The translations under genes and the position numbers were made by a program. From Calothrix sp. MO_167.B42 (GTDB taxonomy: Bacteria > Cyanobacteriota > Cyanobacteriia > Cyanobacteriales > Nostocaceae), in the NCBI GenBank assembly GCA_030065255.1, contig JASJCX010000001.1:1-64000 (forward strand): a DNA stretch of 64,000 nucleotides, written 5' to 3'. Every line of letters begins with the position of its first letter. The stretch's first letter is position 1. Shown here in pieces: positions 1 to 8,386 of this stretch. Under the pieces are notes generated by a model. The model was given only the letters and a program-made list of their open reading frames with translations. It ran no database searches and had not been told where the DNA came from.

Positions 1-110
1 GTATCTGTCCCAAAAGCCCTGATTAAATACCCCCGACGTTGGTTTTCATTCTCCATCAGGGGTCTAAGTAAAGTTAATAATTTTTGTATCAGTTCGCTAC
101 TGATTGTCAT
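1..110 (-). CDS. N-terminal fragment of an EAD-domain protein, cut by the window edge
   Basis: Reading leftward from an ATG at 110-108, 36 codons stay open to the window edge. They encode a peptide (MTISSELIQKLLTLLRPLM...) identical over this stretch to the start of the next gene at 1557. The DNA of 1-131 matches 1448-1578 with only three mismatches, so this is a recent duplication of the gene's 5' end including some leader. By similarity to the neighbour it is inferred to start an effector-associated domain, a small helical adaptor domain known from bacterial conflict systems. What lies downstream cannot be seen. Confidence 0.75.
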   Translation of the reverse strand, partial: MTISSELIQKLLTLLRPLMENENQRRGYLIRAFGTD

Positions 111-195
111 ACAGCTACCTATTGCTGTTTATAATTTACCCATATAAATTATAAAGCAAATCCTGAATGCCTTACTGATAGTGCATATTACACTA

Positions 196-1557
196 CTAAG
201 TATCATCTGTAACACCTTCAAGGAATCCAAGGGCAGCTTTACCCCAAGGAGTTTCTTCAGCAAAATGCTCACCTGCTTTCAGAGAGCCTTTTTTCACACC
301 ATTCCATAGGCGTTTGAGACTTAAGAAATTCTGCCATCGCTTGGGTTGTGTACGCTGGATTTCTTTAAACTCTGTATCAATAATATCAGCAGCTTGCTTT
401 TCGCTAACTTGAGGATATTGCTTCTGTAAACCCTCAATCAATTGTTTCAGGTCTGCCAAAATTTGGCTAGCTTCTGATTCTGTGACATTATTATTTTCGA
501 TGTACGTACTAACTTGCTCAAAAATTTGCACTCTTTGAGCATTAGGAAAATTATATTTAGATTCCCGCTCTGACATAAATTTGATGATCCTAATAATTTC
601 CTCTAATCTTTCTTCTAATCTACTAAATTCAGAAATAGTTTGCTTATTAATAAATTTTGCAGCAGTAGCATTAATATTTCTATCGACTGTTTGATGGCGG
701 TATGATTGTAGAAAAGATTTTAAATATTGGAGTCCTGGAAATACCCAATCTTCCATAATCATCACAGGTGGAAAGAATGAAACTGGATTATTATGCGTAT
801 AAATTTGCTTATGTTTCACATCAATCACCCAAGAAAAAATAACAGCACTTCTTCCAGAATGAGTTATTTTAGTTTGCTTCTTAATAAAATCAATTAAAAA
901 GCTAGGACATTCATTTTCAAACACAAAACCTAAAAGACCATTCGGCATTCTGGGACCAGGTTTTATACCAAAGTCATAAACTATCATTTGCGTCATATTA
1001 AAAAAATGATCGCGTAGATTGACAATATCACTTTCAGTCAAGCCATCAGCTTTCACAAATGCTACCAAATCTATTTGTAAGGTGGTTTCTTTAAATCCTA
1101 TAAAGTGAAAATCCGCGAATATATCGTTTCGGGATAGATCGTAAACTTGTTTTTCATCAACTAAAAGCTTTCGCAATTCAGAAAAGAAGGTAGTTTGTAT
1201 ATTTCTTCTATCTTGATTAATTGGATCTGAATTTTGGGTTGTTTGTTGTCTTAATTCCTCTCGAACCTGTTGCAGCAATTCATTTATACGTAACTTGACA
1301 TCTTCTCCCACATCCTCCCGAATCACTTCCAACAATGCACAAAGCGCAGGTTTTCCAGAAATTTCCCCGAAGTTAACCAACTCATTCACCAAGTTGGGAA
1401 TAAAATCATTCGTAGGTGTGTTCAAAACTATACGATGTAGCACTGGAGTATCTGTCCCAAAAGCCCTGATTAAATACCCCCGACGTTGGTTTTCATTCTC
1501 CATCAGGGGTCTAAGTAAAGTTAGTAATTTTTGTATCAATTCGCTACTGATTGTCAT
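196..1557 (-). CDS. EAD-like N-terminal domain fused to an uncharacterised domain
   Basis: The 453-residue protein begins with about 95 helical residues (RRGYLIRAFG, LVNFGEISGKPALCALLEVIRE) that resemble effector-associated domains, adaptors that couple NTPase sensors to effectors in bacterial conflict systems. This is family recognition by eye. Residues about 120-300 form an alpha/beta region I do not recognise (FADFHFIGFKETTLQIDLVAF, AVIFSWVIDVKHKQIY). Residues about 310-420 are charged and probably coiled coil, and the tail (ETPWGKAALGFLEGV) resembles a tail common in cyanobacterial regulatory proteins. No signal peptide or membrane segment is present, so it is probably cytoplasmic. Its neighbours on the same strand are a duplicated EAD start on the left and an EAD-trypsin gene on the right. 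The ATG at 1557 is chosen because it matches the duplicated copy exactly. Function unknown. Confidence 0.7.
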   Translation of the reverse strand: MTISSELIQKLLTLLRPLMENENQRRGYLIRAFGTDTPVLHRIVLNTPTNDFIPNLVNELVNFGEISGKPALCALLEVIREDVGEDVKLRINELLQQVREELRQQTTQNSDPINQDRRNIQTTFFSELRKLLVDEKQVYDLSRNDIFADFHFIGFKETTLQIDLVAFVKADGLTESDIVNLRDHFFNMTQMIVYDFGIKPGPRMPNGLLGFVFENECPSFLIDFIKKQTKITHSGRSAVIFSWVIDVKHKQIYTHNNPVSFFPPVMIMEDWVFPGLQYLKSFLQSYRHQTVDRNINATAAKFINKQTISEFSRLEERLEEIIRIIKFMSERESKYNFPNAQRVQIFEQVSTYIENNNVTESEASQILADLKQLIEGLQKQYPQVSEKQAADIIDTEFKEIQRTQPKRWQNFLSLKRLWNGVKKGSLKAGEHFAEETPWGKAALGFLEGVTDDT

Positions 1558-1645
1558 ACAGCTACCTATCGCTGTTTAGAAAGTCCTTATATATAGTAAA
1601 TTATGCTTATTGTACCTGTATTGCTTTTATCGTTGCCAAAATTGC

Positions 1646-1772
1646 TTAAGGGACTTCCAATTTTTAAATTATCCCATTTTTGCTTGTGGGATGGGCTTCT
1701 AGCCCGTTCACATCAGCAGGCAAGGATGCCTGCCTCCACAATGGGATAATTTATTTTTTGGTGTTCCCTAAA
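1646..1772. repeat. Inverted-repeat element with a palindromic cargo
   Basis: Imperfect terminal inverted repeats of about 32 bp face each other (TTAAGGGAC...AAATTATCCCAT at 1646-1677 and ATGGGATAATTT...TTCCCTAAA at 1741-1772). They enclose a 63-bp insert containing the hairpin GCAGGCAAGGATGCCTGCC. A cargo-free version of the same ends is seen at 6671-6738. It encodes nothing and looks like a MITE, probably mobilised in trans. Confidence 0.65.
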
Positions 1773-1810
1773 TGCTGGCTTCTGCTTTGCACAATTATTC
1801 AAGATGTTAA

Positions 1811-2872
1811 TTATTTCTCTAAACGAGCATAAATTTTCAGCGCATTATTTTTCAAGTCATTTAATAGGGCGATCGCACTTGTTCCTGCATTACGTAAATA
1901 CCTGCGTTGTGTATTTGGTTCCGCAAGTATTCCACCGCTATGGTGAATCCCAATCACCTGAAACTCATCATCGAAAACAGGCGATCCCGATGAACCTGGT
2001 TCTGTACTAGTAGTATATTGCAATACTTTGTTATCAGCGTAAGCAACAAAGTTATTCTGGATTGAGATTTTCTTTAAATGACCACCTGGGTGTTGAATAA
2101 TTGCTACACGGTCATCTTGCCGCATCAACTTACTTTTGAAGATTAAGGGCTTACCGAAATCAGGGACTTCTTTCAGGGTTACTACTGTAAAATCTAGTTC
2201 CTCGTTAGTGTAAAAAGCACCATCTACTAAAGCTCCCACAGTCTGTGTTGGACATTCTTTACCGTTAGTATCTAGTTGATAGTTGAAGCTAAAATCACTT
2301 TTGTGTGCTATTTCCTGGCTTTCAATGACGTGATTGTTCGTCATTAATAAATCAGGTGCAACCATAAACCCCGTACCTAAGCCCTTGGGATTACGGATAC
2401 GAACTACAGCTTTTGAAGCTTCCAGAGCCAGATTTAAAATGTAGATATCCCGTAGAGTATTCTCCCCAATAATCTTTTCTTTGATATCAGCTGTACTATC
2501 CATTCCCTTCCAGTTGTTAATCCCACGACTAGGACTAACTGGAACATCAAGGGGATAATTCTGAAATAGTTCTATGATAAAATCCGTATCTTCATCCCCA
2601 GTAAAAGGCTGAATATGGTTGAGAAACACAGCAAGGGCTTCTTTATCGTAAGCTACCCGCCCAAATTGGCATAAAAATCTTACCACTTCCACAGAAACAT
2701 TCATGGGCGAACCATCTAAATCTAACCGTCCCAGGATAGTGTTTGCTTGTGGTGTGCCTTCAAACACACCCACAAGCAGACGACGGCGATCGCGCACATT
2801 GGCAAAATCTGGTAAATTTTGTACAATGCGGGTGAGTCGCTGGAAATCAGGTGTGGATAGCTGGACAGTCAC
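1811..2872 (-). CDS. EAD-like domain fused to a trypsin-like serine protease
   Basis: The protein has 353 residues. Residues 1-110 are helical and EAD-like (RDRRRLLVGVFEGTPQANTILGRLDLDG). Residues about 145-350 are a chymotrypsin-fold protease with a plausible triad: His181 in MTNNHVIE, Asp227 in ELDFTVV, Ser295 in GSSGSPVF. Family knowledge: EAD-trypsin fusions are proposed effectors of bacterial NTP-dependent conflict systems, in which the EAD recruits the protease to a sensor. No signal peptide is visible, so it probably acts in the cytoplasm. The start is GTG at 2872 because no in-frame ATG exists before the EAD. The EAD gene at 1557 follows on the same strand, but an inverted-repeat element lies between them. 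No STAND or AAA ATPase partner is visible in the window. Confidence 0.8.
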   Translation of the reverse strand: MTVQLSTPDFQRLTRIVQNLPDFANVRDRRRLLVGVFEGTPQANTILGRLDLDGSPMNVSVEVVRFLCQFGRVAYDKEALAVFLNHIQPFTGDEDTDFIIELFQNYPLDVPVSPSRGINNWKGMDSTADIKEKIIGENTLRDIYILNLALEASKAVVRIRNPKGLGTGFMVAPDLLMTNNHVIESQEIAHKSDFSFNYQLDTNGKECPTQTVGALVDGAFYTNEELDFTVVTLKEVPDFGKPLIFKSKLMRQDDRVAIIQHPGGHLKKISIQNNFVAYADNKVLQYTTSTEPGSSGSPVFDDEFQVIGIHHSGGILAEPNTQRRYLRNAGTSAIALLNDLKNNALKIYARLEK

Positions 2873-2919
2873 GGCTTTTTCTCTGAATTCAAGTATTTTT
2901 TCACTGGCGATGTGACATA

Positions 2920-3008
2920 AGACCTATTGCAAAAGTCATCATTTTCGCTCTCTTCTTTGCGTCTTTGCGCCTTTGCGTGAGATAAAAAAATATTTATGCA
3001 AGAGGTCT
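2920..3008. repeat. MITE-like inverted-repeat element
   Basis: Ends AGACCTATTGCA (2920-2931) and TGCAAGAGGTCT (2997-3008) are inverted copies with one mismatch. They enclose about 65 bp containing the cyanobacterial interspersed motif TTTGCGTCTTTGCGCC. It lies between the EAD-trypsin gene and the FAD oxidoreductase and has no coding capacity. Confidence 0.55.
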
Positions 3009-3108
3009 ATAGTATCGATTTCAAAGAGTAGGTATAACCCTTGGACTTGATTTGAGTGGAGTCTGTAGGGGTTCTCCCGTGTTACTTTTGATAGAAAACC
3101 TCCCAACC

Positions 3109-5136
3109 CTACCGCCAATCATCCCACTTATCATTGAAAATCGAAGTGTCAGGGAACGCGGTGGGATTACCATTTTGATTCAGCAACCGTTGTAAGGCCA
3201 ACAGCTGCGGTTCGATTCTCGGTAATCCATCCACCAACTCATGAGGAGCAACCTTATTTTTCAATGCAAAAGCCGCCGTGGTTCCCGCCGCCGCCCCTGC
3301 GGACCATTCAAAGGAATGTACCCGATAAGCCGCCGCCGCAATGTGGCTGGTAGCAATACTTTTACCACCTACCAATAAATTATCGATTTTTTGAGGTATC
3401 ATCGCCCTCAGGGCAATTTGGAAAGGGTAAGCCTGTCCAGCTCCCCTTCTTTCATTGGGACGCTCCTTGTTCTCGGGAGCTTCTGGAGGACTGTTAACCA
3501 TGCAAGGATGGAAGTCAATGGCGTAGTGACCTATACCTACAGCATCCGCATAAACCGTAGAGCGGCTACGTCTACCTGTTTCTTCCAAAGTCTTGTCCCC
3601 GGAAATTATAGAAGTAGCTTCCAAGCCAGCTAGGGCCACTTGTAATCTGCGGTACATTTTCGGTATCAGTGTTTCCCGGTAATAGGGATCTTGATAGTTG
3701 CGGCGAGAAATATCAATTTCCCAGATTGTAAAGCCTTGGGGTTGTCCCCAGCTCGGACGACCAATAATCCGCCTGCCTTCACGCATGTAGGGATGCTTGG
3801 ACAAGCCATGTGCCGTCCCCATGGGAGAATTTAAACCGGAAAGATAGCGATGATTGGGATGGGGCTTTTTCACCCCTTCCCCTAATTGGGAATCAGTGGT
3901 ACCAGCGACTAACCAGTAAAAGTAAGAACGGGATAATTCTTCTGCTTTGCGTAAACTTTCTGTCCGCAGTCCCCCCAGCCAACCTCCTGGTTGTAATTGT
4001 CCACTGGATTCCAACTGCCGCCTGGTATAAACTAAATTATCTCGGGATGTTCCTGGACGGTAGTCGTTACCCCAAGTCCAGTTTTGCATGGAGATATCCC
4101 CTGGTGTGGGAGCGGTAAAATTAATCCCACGGAATTTCATTGGTTGTCCTTGTCGGGGACTCCAAATACGACGGTAGGTAAATACAAGGGGGAAACTTGC
4201 TAGTCGCTCCAATTCATAACTAAAGTACGGAGAATACTGCATGTAAAATGGAGGCATTTCATGGCTTTGAGCATCCTTAGTCGCCTCCATGGCAAAGGTA
4301 TAGGTAAATCCTTGGGTGCAATAGGGGTCATTATTGGCACTGGAGGAAGAAGGTTCCAGGTGGGAGCGGGGGTCAATTCCTAGGCGATAGGGAACATCTG
4401 CAAGGGCGATAATTTCCCCGGTTTCACTGGCATCTATAACGTACCAATTGGGAGTATCTTTTTGCTTTGTTTGCCGAGGTGTAAAACGAATTATCTGTTT
4501 ATCAAATTTGTCCGAATTTTCATAGCTGTAGGAGTCTTCAATGGTTTGAGACAGTGGTAAAGTGTTGAGTGGTGGTGCGCCTTTGGCTGGTTGATGTTGA
4601 ATTGCGATCGCACTATTAATGATTTTCCCATCACTACTAATATCTAGGTCTTTAATTACCGTGTTAGGGAACCATTGCAATTTGCCCTTACCCTTCTTGG
4701 CAGCATCTTTCAGCATTCTCCCCAGGATTTTATGACCATCTTTGGGTAGAAAACAAGAGTCACTCACCCAACATTTACCGGGGTTGAGTTGGTTGTACTG
4801 CCGAAAAATTTGTTTGCGTAATTCCAAGTAACCACGAGAGTAAAATAACTTACTGCGCTGGGTTGGTCTTTCATCCAATGCAGATGTGCCTTGGGAAGAA
4901 ATTTGTCCTCCCAACCAGTCGGTAATTTCCGTTAAACAGACCCTACGTCCGGCTAGTAGTCCTTCATATGCTGTCGCCACCCCAGACAGCCCACCACCCA
5001 CAACTAATATGTCACAATTGACGGTTTTGTCAGGATTCCGTGGTGGTGTCGCAACTACAGCATAAGGTGCAAAGCACGAGACAAATATGGAGAAAATATT
5101 AATTACACTGAGCGATCGCTTCATTTTCAGCACCAT
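3109..5136 (-). CDS. Exported FAD-dependent oxidoreductase
   Basis: The 675-residue protein starts with a basic, hydrophobic leader (MKRSLSVINIFSIFVSCFAP) that looks like a signal peptide. Next is a dinucleotide-binding motif, VVGGGLSG, at about residues 45-52. A second flavin-site segment, WYVIDASETGEI, and a late GKSIATSHIAAAAYRVH element fit the FAD_oxidored family, which spans about 600 residues. Substrate and electron acceptor are unknown; family members are generic FAD-dependent oxidoreductases. A second Met four codons downstream could equally be the start. It is alone on its strand, with inverted-repeat DNA on both sides. Confidence 0.8.
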   Translation of the reverse strand: MVLKMKRSLSVINIFSIFVSCFAPYAVVATPPRNPDKTVNCDILVVGGGLSGVATAYEGLLAGRRVCLTEITDWLGGQISSQGTSALDERPTQRSKLFYSRGYLELRKQIFRQYNQLNPGKCWVSDSCFLPKDGHKILGRMLKDAAKKGKGKLQWFPNTVIKDLDISSDGKIINSAIAIQHQPAKGAPPLNTLPLSQTIEDSYSYENSDKFDKQIIRFTPRQTKQKDTPNWYVIDASETGEIIALADVPYRLGIDPRSHLEPSSSSANNDPYCTQGFTYTFAMEATKDAQSHEMPPFYMQYSPYFSYELERLASFPLVFTYRRIWSPRQGQPMKFRGINFTAPTPGDISMQNWTWGNDYRPGTSRDNLVYTRRQLESSGQLQPGGWLGGLRTESLRKAEELSRSYFYWLVAGTTDSQLGEGVKKPHPNHRYLSGLNSPMGTAHGLSKHPYMREGRRIIGRPSWGQPQGFTIWEIDISRRNYQDPYYRETLIPKMYRRLQVALAGLEATSIISGDKTLEETGRRSRSTVYADAVGIGHYAIDFHPCMVNSPPEAPENKERPNERRGAGQAYPFQIALRAMIPQKIDNLLVGGKSIATSHIAAAAYRVHSFEWSAGAAAGTTAAFALKNKVAPHELVDGLPRIEPQLLALQRLLNQNGNPTAFPDTSIFNDKWDDWR

Positions 5137-5602
5137 CGGTTCAACTCCTACACCAGTTTCCTATGGACAAATCACTATTTATCAATGGAAAAGGAATAAC
5201 TCAAATGACGCTACCATCTTGTAAACACCTACTGCAAGCTTTTGTCGGGAATTGAATTAATCATTAAGTTTAGTATCTATGAGGAAAAGGATATTCTTAA
5301 GTTCAGATTTTTACACCATAACTAGTACTCGACCACGTTAATTATCAGGGGTAGAGGATAAAACCGCATTAGCGAAGCCATGCCTGAAAGGCTTTAGGCG
5401 CAAAGAGCGCGAAGGAAGAGGAAGAGAGGACAGGTATAGAATTTGATTTATCCGGCAGAATTAAGTTGGTGGAGCACTAGTGGTCTGTCCCATAAAATAT
5501 GATGGGTTGTGGCACAGCCATCTTGGCTGTGAAATGTTCAGGTCCCGGATGCGGTGAACCACGGGTAATTGCAAATAATTTAAGCCAGATATGTGAGTAA
5601 AA
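5137..5602. other. Intergenic region with a solo inverted-repeat end
   Basis: No gene is supported here. At 5485-5505 there is one end (CTGTCCCAT...ATGATGG) of the inverted-repeat family found three times at 41613-42008, without its partner. Just after it lies a small hairpin, CACAGCCATCTTGGCTGTG. The stretch 5370-5420 is generic interspersed repeat sequence. Confidence 0.5.
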
Positions 5603-6187
5603 TTACTGATTTTTGCCATGCCCTATGATGGCTTGTAAGCAAGTTTTTAGAGACATATGGTTTGAATTCAGTCGCTTTCCATCGGAAACTCTAGTGACAT
5701 AAAACCGATTATGAAATGCATTACTTGTACATACTACATTCTTATCCGAAACCTTTGTAATTTGTTTACACATTTCCAGAGGCATATGGTTTGAATTCAG
5801 TCGCTTTCCATTGGAAACTCTAGTGACATAAAACCGATTATGAAATGCATTACTTGTACATACTACATTCCTACCCGAAGCTTTTGTAATTTGTTTACAC
5901 ATTTCCAGAGGCATATGGTTTGAATTCAGTCGCTTTCCATCGGGAACTCTAGTGACATAAAACCGATCCAAAAATTTATCACCTTTACAAATGACTTTTT
6001 TTCTAACTTCACAAACTTCATTATCAATAATTTCTTGGGCAGTAACAATTTCCGATTTTTTATTCGAGCACATTACCTTAAAATTGCCATTATCAGTTTG
6101 GTACATACCCTTGATGTCTGACACACCTGCTAAGGCGAAATAGGGCGATAAACAGATACAACTAAATGCAATCATCAAAGTTTTCAT
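5603..6187 (-). CDS. Secreted protein with three 43-residue tandem repeats
   Basis: The protein has about 194 residues from an ATG at 6187, which has GGAAG five bases upstream; the longer start at 6208 would put residues before the signal peptide. MKTLMIAFSCICLSPYFALA is a clear signal peptide. The body holds three near-identical units with the core RFYVTRVSDGKRLNSNHM, each with two cysteines spaced so that disulfides are plausible. In DNA the same core recurs at 5654, 5783 and 5912, an exact period of 129 bp. I do not recognise the family. High DNA identity between units points to recent expansion or homogenisation. Probably periplasmic or extracellular; function unknown. Confidence 0.75.
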   Translation of the reverse strand: MKTLMIAFSCICLSPYFALAGVSDIKGMYQTDNGNFKVMCSNKKSEIVTAQEIIDNEVCEVRKKVICKGDKFLDRFYVTRVPDGKRLNSNHMPLEMCKQITKASGRNVVCTSNAFHNRFYVTRVSNGKRLNSNHMPLEMCKQITKVSDKNVVCTSNAFHNRFYVTRVSDGKRLNSNHMSLKTCLQAIIGHGKNQ

Positions 6188-6570
6188 ACTAGCTTCCAAT
6201 GATTTCATTAATATTCCCTCATGTATTTTGAGATTACGTTTATAGGTTGTGAGAAGCTATGGTATATTTTCTGCTTAGTGCAGAAAACTTATTCTGTTCT
6301 AATCAGACATCTCCAGAAAAGAGATATTACTCGTGTGACTACACAAGACTTTTATTTTTTTTCGGAGATATTTAATGCAGTCATAGCTAGGTAGTGTACT
6401 CTGATTAAGAATGTTAAATTACTACATCATCACCTTGTATTATTTCGGAATTTACCTCACCCCGCATCACAGTTTCTTCTTTCCAGGTTGAGCTGATTAC
6501 CAACAGCATGCGATCGCGTAGCGGTTTCTGGAGAACATCGCCTGCTCCATCTTCACCCATCTTCGCCCCA

Positions 6571-6605
6571 CAAAAATAAAAACCTCACCGTCATGGGTGA
6601 GGTTT
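6571..6605 (-). terminator. Rho-independent terminator downstream of the GST gene
   Basis: AAACCTCACC (6580-6589) and GGTGAGGTTT (6596-6605) form a perfect 10-bp stem with a 6-nt loop. Read leftward it is followed by TTATTTTTG. It is well placed to end leftward transcripts from the TetR/GST genes. Confidence 0.7.
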
Positions 6606-6670
6606 CTCTTGATTTGATACCTGGCTAAAAACCTGTTTCGTTGCAGCTTTAAGTCCTGGTGATTGGGTGA

Positions 6671-6738
6671 TTTAAGGGATTTACAATTAAAAAAATATCC
6701 CACAACATGGGATAATTTTTTTTCTGGAATTTCCTAAG
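6671..6738. repeat. Cargo-free copy of the inverted-repeat element seen at 1646
   Basis: TTTAAGGGATTT...ATATCCCA faces TGGGATAATT...TTCCTAAG across a 5-nt loop, giving one long imperfect hairpin. The ends match the element at 1646-1772, which carries 63 bp between them. The remaining 6188-6756 interval shows no supported gene. Confidence 0.6.
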
Positions 6739-6756
6739 ATAATACAAAGTTTCATT

Positions 6757-7419
6757 CTATTTTTCTTTCATTTTTTGCATCCGTTGTCTAACTAATACTC
6801 GTACTCGCCGCCTAAATAGTTCAAAGTTTTCTGTACTCATCACTGTTTTTTGCCAAGCTTCCCGCTCCATCAAGCGATCGCACCAATTTTTAACCTGAGC
6901 ATAATTACTTAAATTCATTTCTAAATAAGTCAATAAATTTACAGCATTACCAGCGACAATATCTCCCAAAGTTAAGCGATCGCCACCTACGTAAGCACTA
7001 TCTCCCAAGAGTTCAGAGAAAAACTTCAGGACTTTATCTATATGTTGCTTTGCTTGTATAACTTGTGGCGATTCTTTTTTAGCAGCAATCAAGGGAATGA
7101 CCTGGGGAAATAACTCATTTGCTGTCAACATCTGTGCCATCCGTACCTTTGCTAATGCCCCTGGCTCCTTTGGTAATAATTCTGGCTGGGGATACTTGGC
7201 TTCTAAGTAGTCCATAATTGCCAGGGACTCTATAACCCGCAAACCATCATCAACGATGGCAGGAATGTGATTAAAAGGGTTAACCTGCAAAAATTCTGGC
7301 TGCATTTGATCCCCATCTAATTTCATCATCACTGGCTCAAAATCAATCCCTTTTTCTAACAAAGTCAACCACACACGACGGGCGTTAGGGGAAAGGGGAT
7401 TGTAATAAAAGGTCAACAT
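6757..7419 (-). CDS. Glutathione S-transferase family protein
   Basis: The protein has 220 residues, normal for soluble GSTs. Residues 1-80 form the thioredoxin-fold glutathione-binding half: YNPLSPNARRVW near the N-terminus, with Ser10 the likely activating residue, then NHIPAIVDDG with the conserved cis-proline and ESLAIMDYLE. Residues about 90-205 are the helical half with TLGDIVAGNA. Such enzymes conjugate or reduce electrophiles with glutathione in the cytoplasm. A TetR regulator lies 75 bp upstream in the same direction, with a palindromic operator between the two. That suggests induction by reactive electrophiles. Confidence 0.85.
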   Translation of the reverse strand: MLTFYYNPLSPNARRVWLTLLEKGIDFEPVMMKLDGDQMQPEFLQVNPFNHIPAIVDDGLRVIESLAIMDYLEAKYPQPELLPKEPGALAKVRMAQMLTANELFPQVIPLIAAKKESPQVIQAKQHIDKVLKFFSELLGDSAYVGGDRLTLGDIVAGNAVNLLTYLEMNLSNYAQVKNWCDRLMEREAWQKTVMSTENFELFRRRVRVLVRQRMQKMKEK

Positions 7420-7451
7420 TGATACTTACTCCTCTATGTTTTCTTAAAAAA

Positions 7452-7465
7452 AGACCAATCGGTCT
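7452..7465. promoter_or_regulatory. NemR-type TetR operator palindrome
   Basis: AGACC-AATC-GGTCT lies in the 75-bp gap between the TetR gene and the GST gene. It matches the half-site layout known for the E. coli NemR box (AGACC-N4-GGTCT). By inference the upstream TetR protein binds here and controls GST. Confidence 0.6.
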
Positions 7466-7494
7466 GTAAATCAACAAAAAAAATTGGCTACTAC

Positions 7495-8085
7495 TTACAG
7501 CCGATAATTTTCTAGATATTGGCTCAGATAATTCAATGCCCTTTCCAGGTGAATTGAATCTCCATACAACTTACTCATCATCACTGCACCTTCAACAGTT
7601 GCAATCATAATAGTTGCTATTTCATCAGCATTAATATCTGGATGCATTTCGCCCTTCTTGATGCCGATTTCAATAATACGACAAATCATGTGCCGCCAGG
7701 AATCCATTGCTTGTTGGGCGCGATGGCGTAAAGCTGGATGAGCATCATCGCTTTCAATGGCTGTATTGAGTATGGGACATCCCCCTTGAATCGGTGGGTT
7801 CACTGCATAACTACGAAAAGCATTAACAATAGCTTGTAGACGTTCAATGGAGTGACGTTTACCCTGCAAAGCAATTTTATAATGTTCCTGAATACAAGCG
7901 ATCGCATAATCAAAAGCCTGTAGTGCTAACTCATCTTTGCTGTGGAAATGATTGTAAATTCCTCCCTTTTGTAATCCAGTTACCCGCATAATATCAGACA
8001 TAGACGAACCAGCATAACCCTTTTGGTTAAACAGTTCAGCAGCTTGTTGAAGGATTTTTGCTTTTGTTTGTTCGCCTTTAGACAT
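7495..8085 (-). CDS. TetR/AcrR-family transcriptional regulator
   Basis: About 196 residues from the ATG at 8085, giving MSKGEQTKAKILQQAAELF; the longer start would add ten residues not typical of the family. Residues about 10-60 form the DNA-binding helix-turn-helix (SMSDIMRVTGLQKGGIYNHFHSKDEL). The rest is a ligand-binding domain containing GGCPILNTAIESDD, a segment seen in several TetR proteins, with a cysteine that could sense electrophiles. It precedes GST on the same strand and the NemR-like palindrome lies between them, so it probably represses GST. The identity of the inducer is inferred, not shown. Confidence 0.85.
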   Translation of the reverse strand: MSKGEQTKAKILQQAAELFNQKGYAGSSMSDIMRVTGLQKGGIYNHFHSKDELALQAFDYAIACIQEHYKIALQGKRHSIERLQAIVNAFRSYAVNPPIQGGCPILNTAIESDDAHPALRHRAQQAMDSWRHMICRIIEIGIKKGEMHPDINADEIATIMIATVEGAVMMSKLYGDSIHLERALNYLSQYLENYRL

Positions 8086-8144
8086 AGTTATTGTAAATCC
8101 CAATACTTTCCCCATCCTTCAACATTTTATCCTGGCAAAAATGG

Positions 8145-8250
8145 GGCATTTTGGCAATTATGCATACTAAATCAGTCTAAGATGGAGCTAATCAGCTATT
8201 TGCTGAGGCGTAGAGCAGCACCCTGGCTATTCGCCGGGGTTTTATTTATT
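8145..8250 (+). ncRNA. Candidate small RNA ending at a strong terminator (unit 1)
   Basis: A rightward terminator at 8221-8250 has no convincing gene in front of it; the gene to the left (TetR) points away. The unit begins near GGCATTTTGGCAA (8145-8157), which recurs at 8272-8284 in front of a second terminator. The 5' end is a guess and no known RNA family was recognised. A hydrophobic short frame from 8181 overlaps it but crosses both terminators. Confidence 0.35.
8221..8250 (+). terminator. Rho-independent terminator
   Basis: CCCTGGC and GCCGGGG pair over seven positions (one G-T) around the loop TATTC and are followed by TTTTATTTATT on the plus strand. Confidence 0.65.
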
Positions 8251-8271
8251 GGCATGGTAATCCATCTTTTA

Positions 8272-8386
8272 GGCATTTTGGCAACTTTCACCGCCACAAA
8301 ATTTGTATTTTATGTACATTCATACGTTCTTGCACAGATCGAATTGCGAATACGCTCCTGTCCCCGGTTATTAATTAATCGGGGTT
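8272..8386 (+). ncRNA. Candidate small RNA ending at a second terminator (unit 2)
   Basis: This unit starts with the same 13-mer, GGCATTTTGGCAA, as the unit at 8145 and ends in a stem CCCCG...CGGGG (8362-8384) followed by TTTTT. The repetition of start motif and terminator about 127-145 bp apart suggests a tandem pair of short transcripts. Alternatively the two hairpins form a double terminator of one transcript. No RNA family recognised. Confidence 0.3.
8362..8386 (+). terminator. Rho-independent terminator
   Basis: CCCCG and CGGGG close a stem extended by TTA/TAA pairing around an AT-rich loop, followed by five T residues on the plus strand. Confidence 0.55.

Noticed and set aside
1295..1579. 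Rightward frame opposite the EAD gene
   Set aside because: Shadow of the strongly supported leftward gene; the duplicated protein start confirms the leftward reading.
6497..6703. 68-residue leftward frame
   Set aside because: It runs through the terminator and the inverted-repeat element and has no family features.
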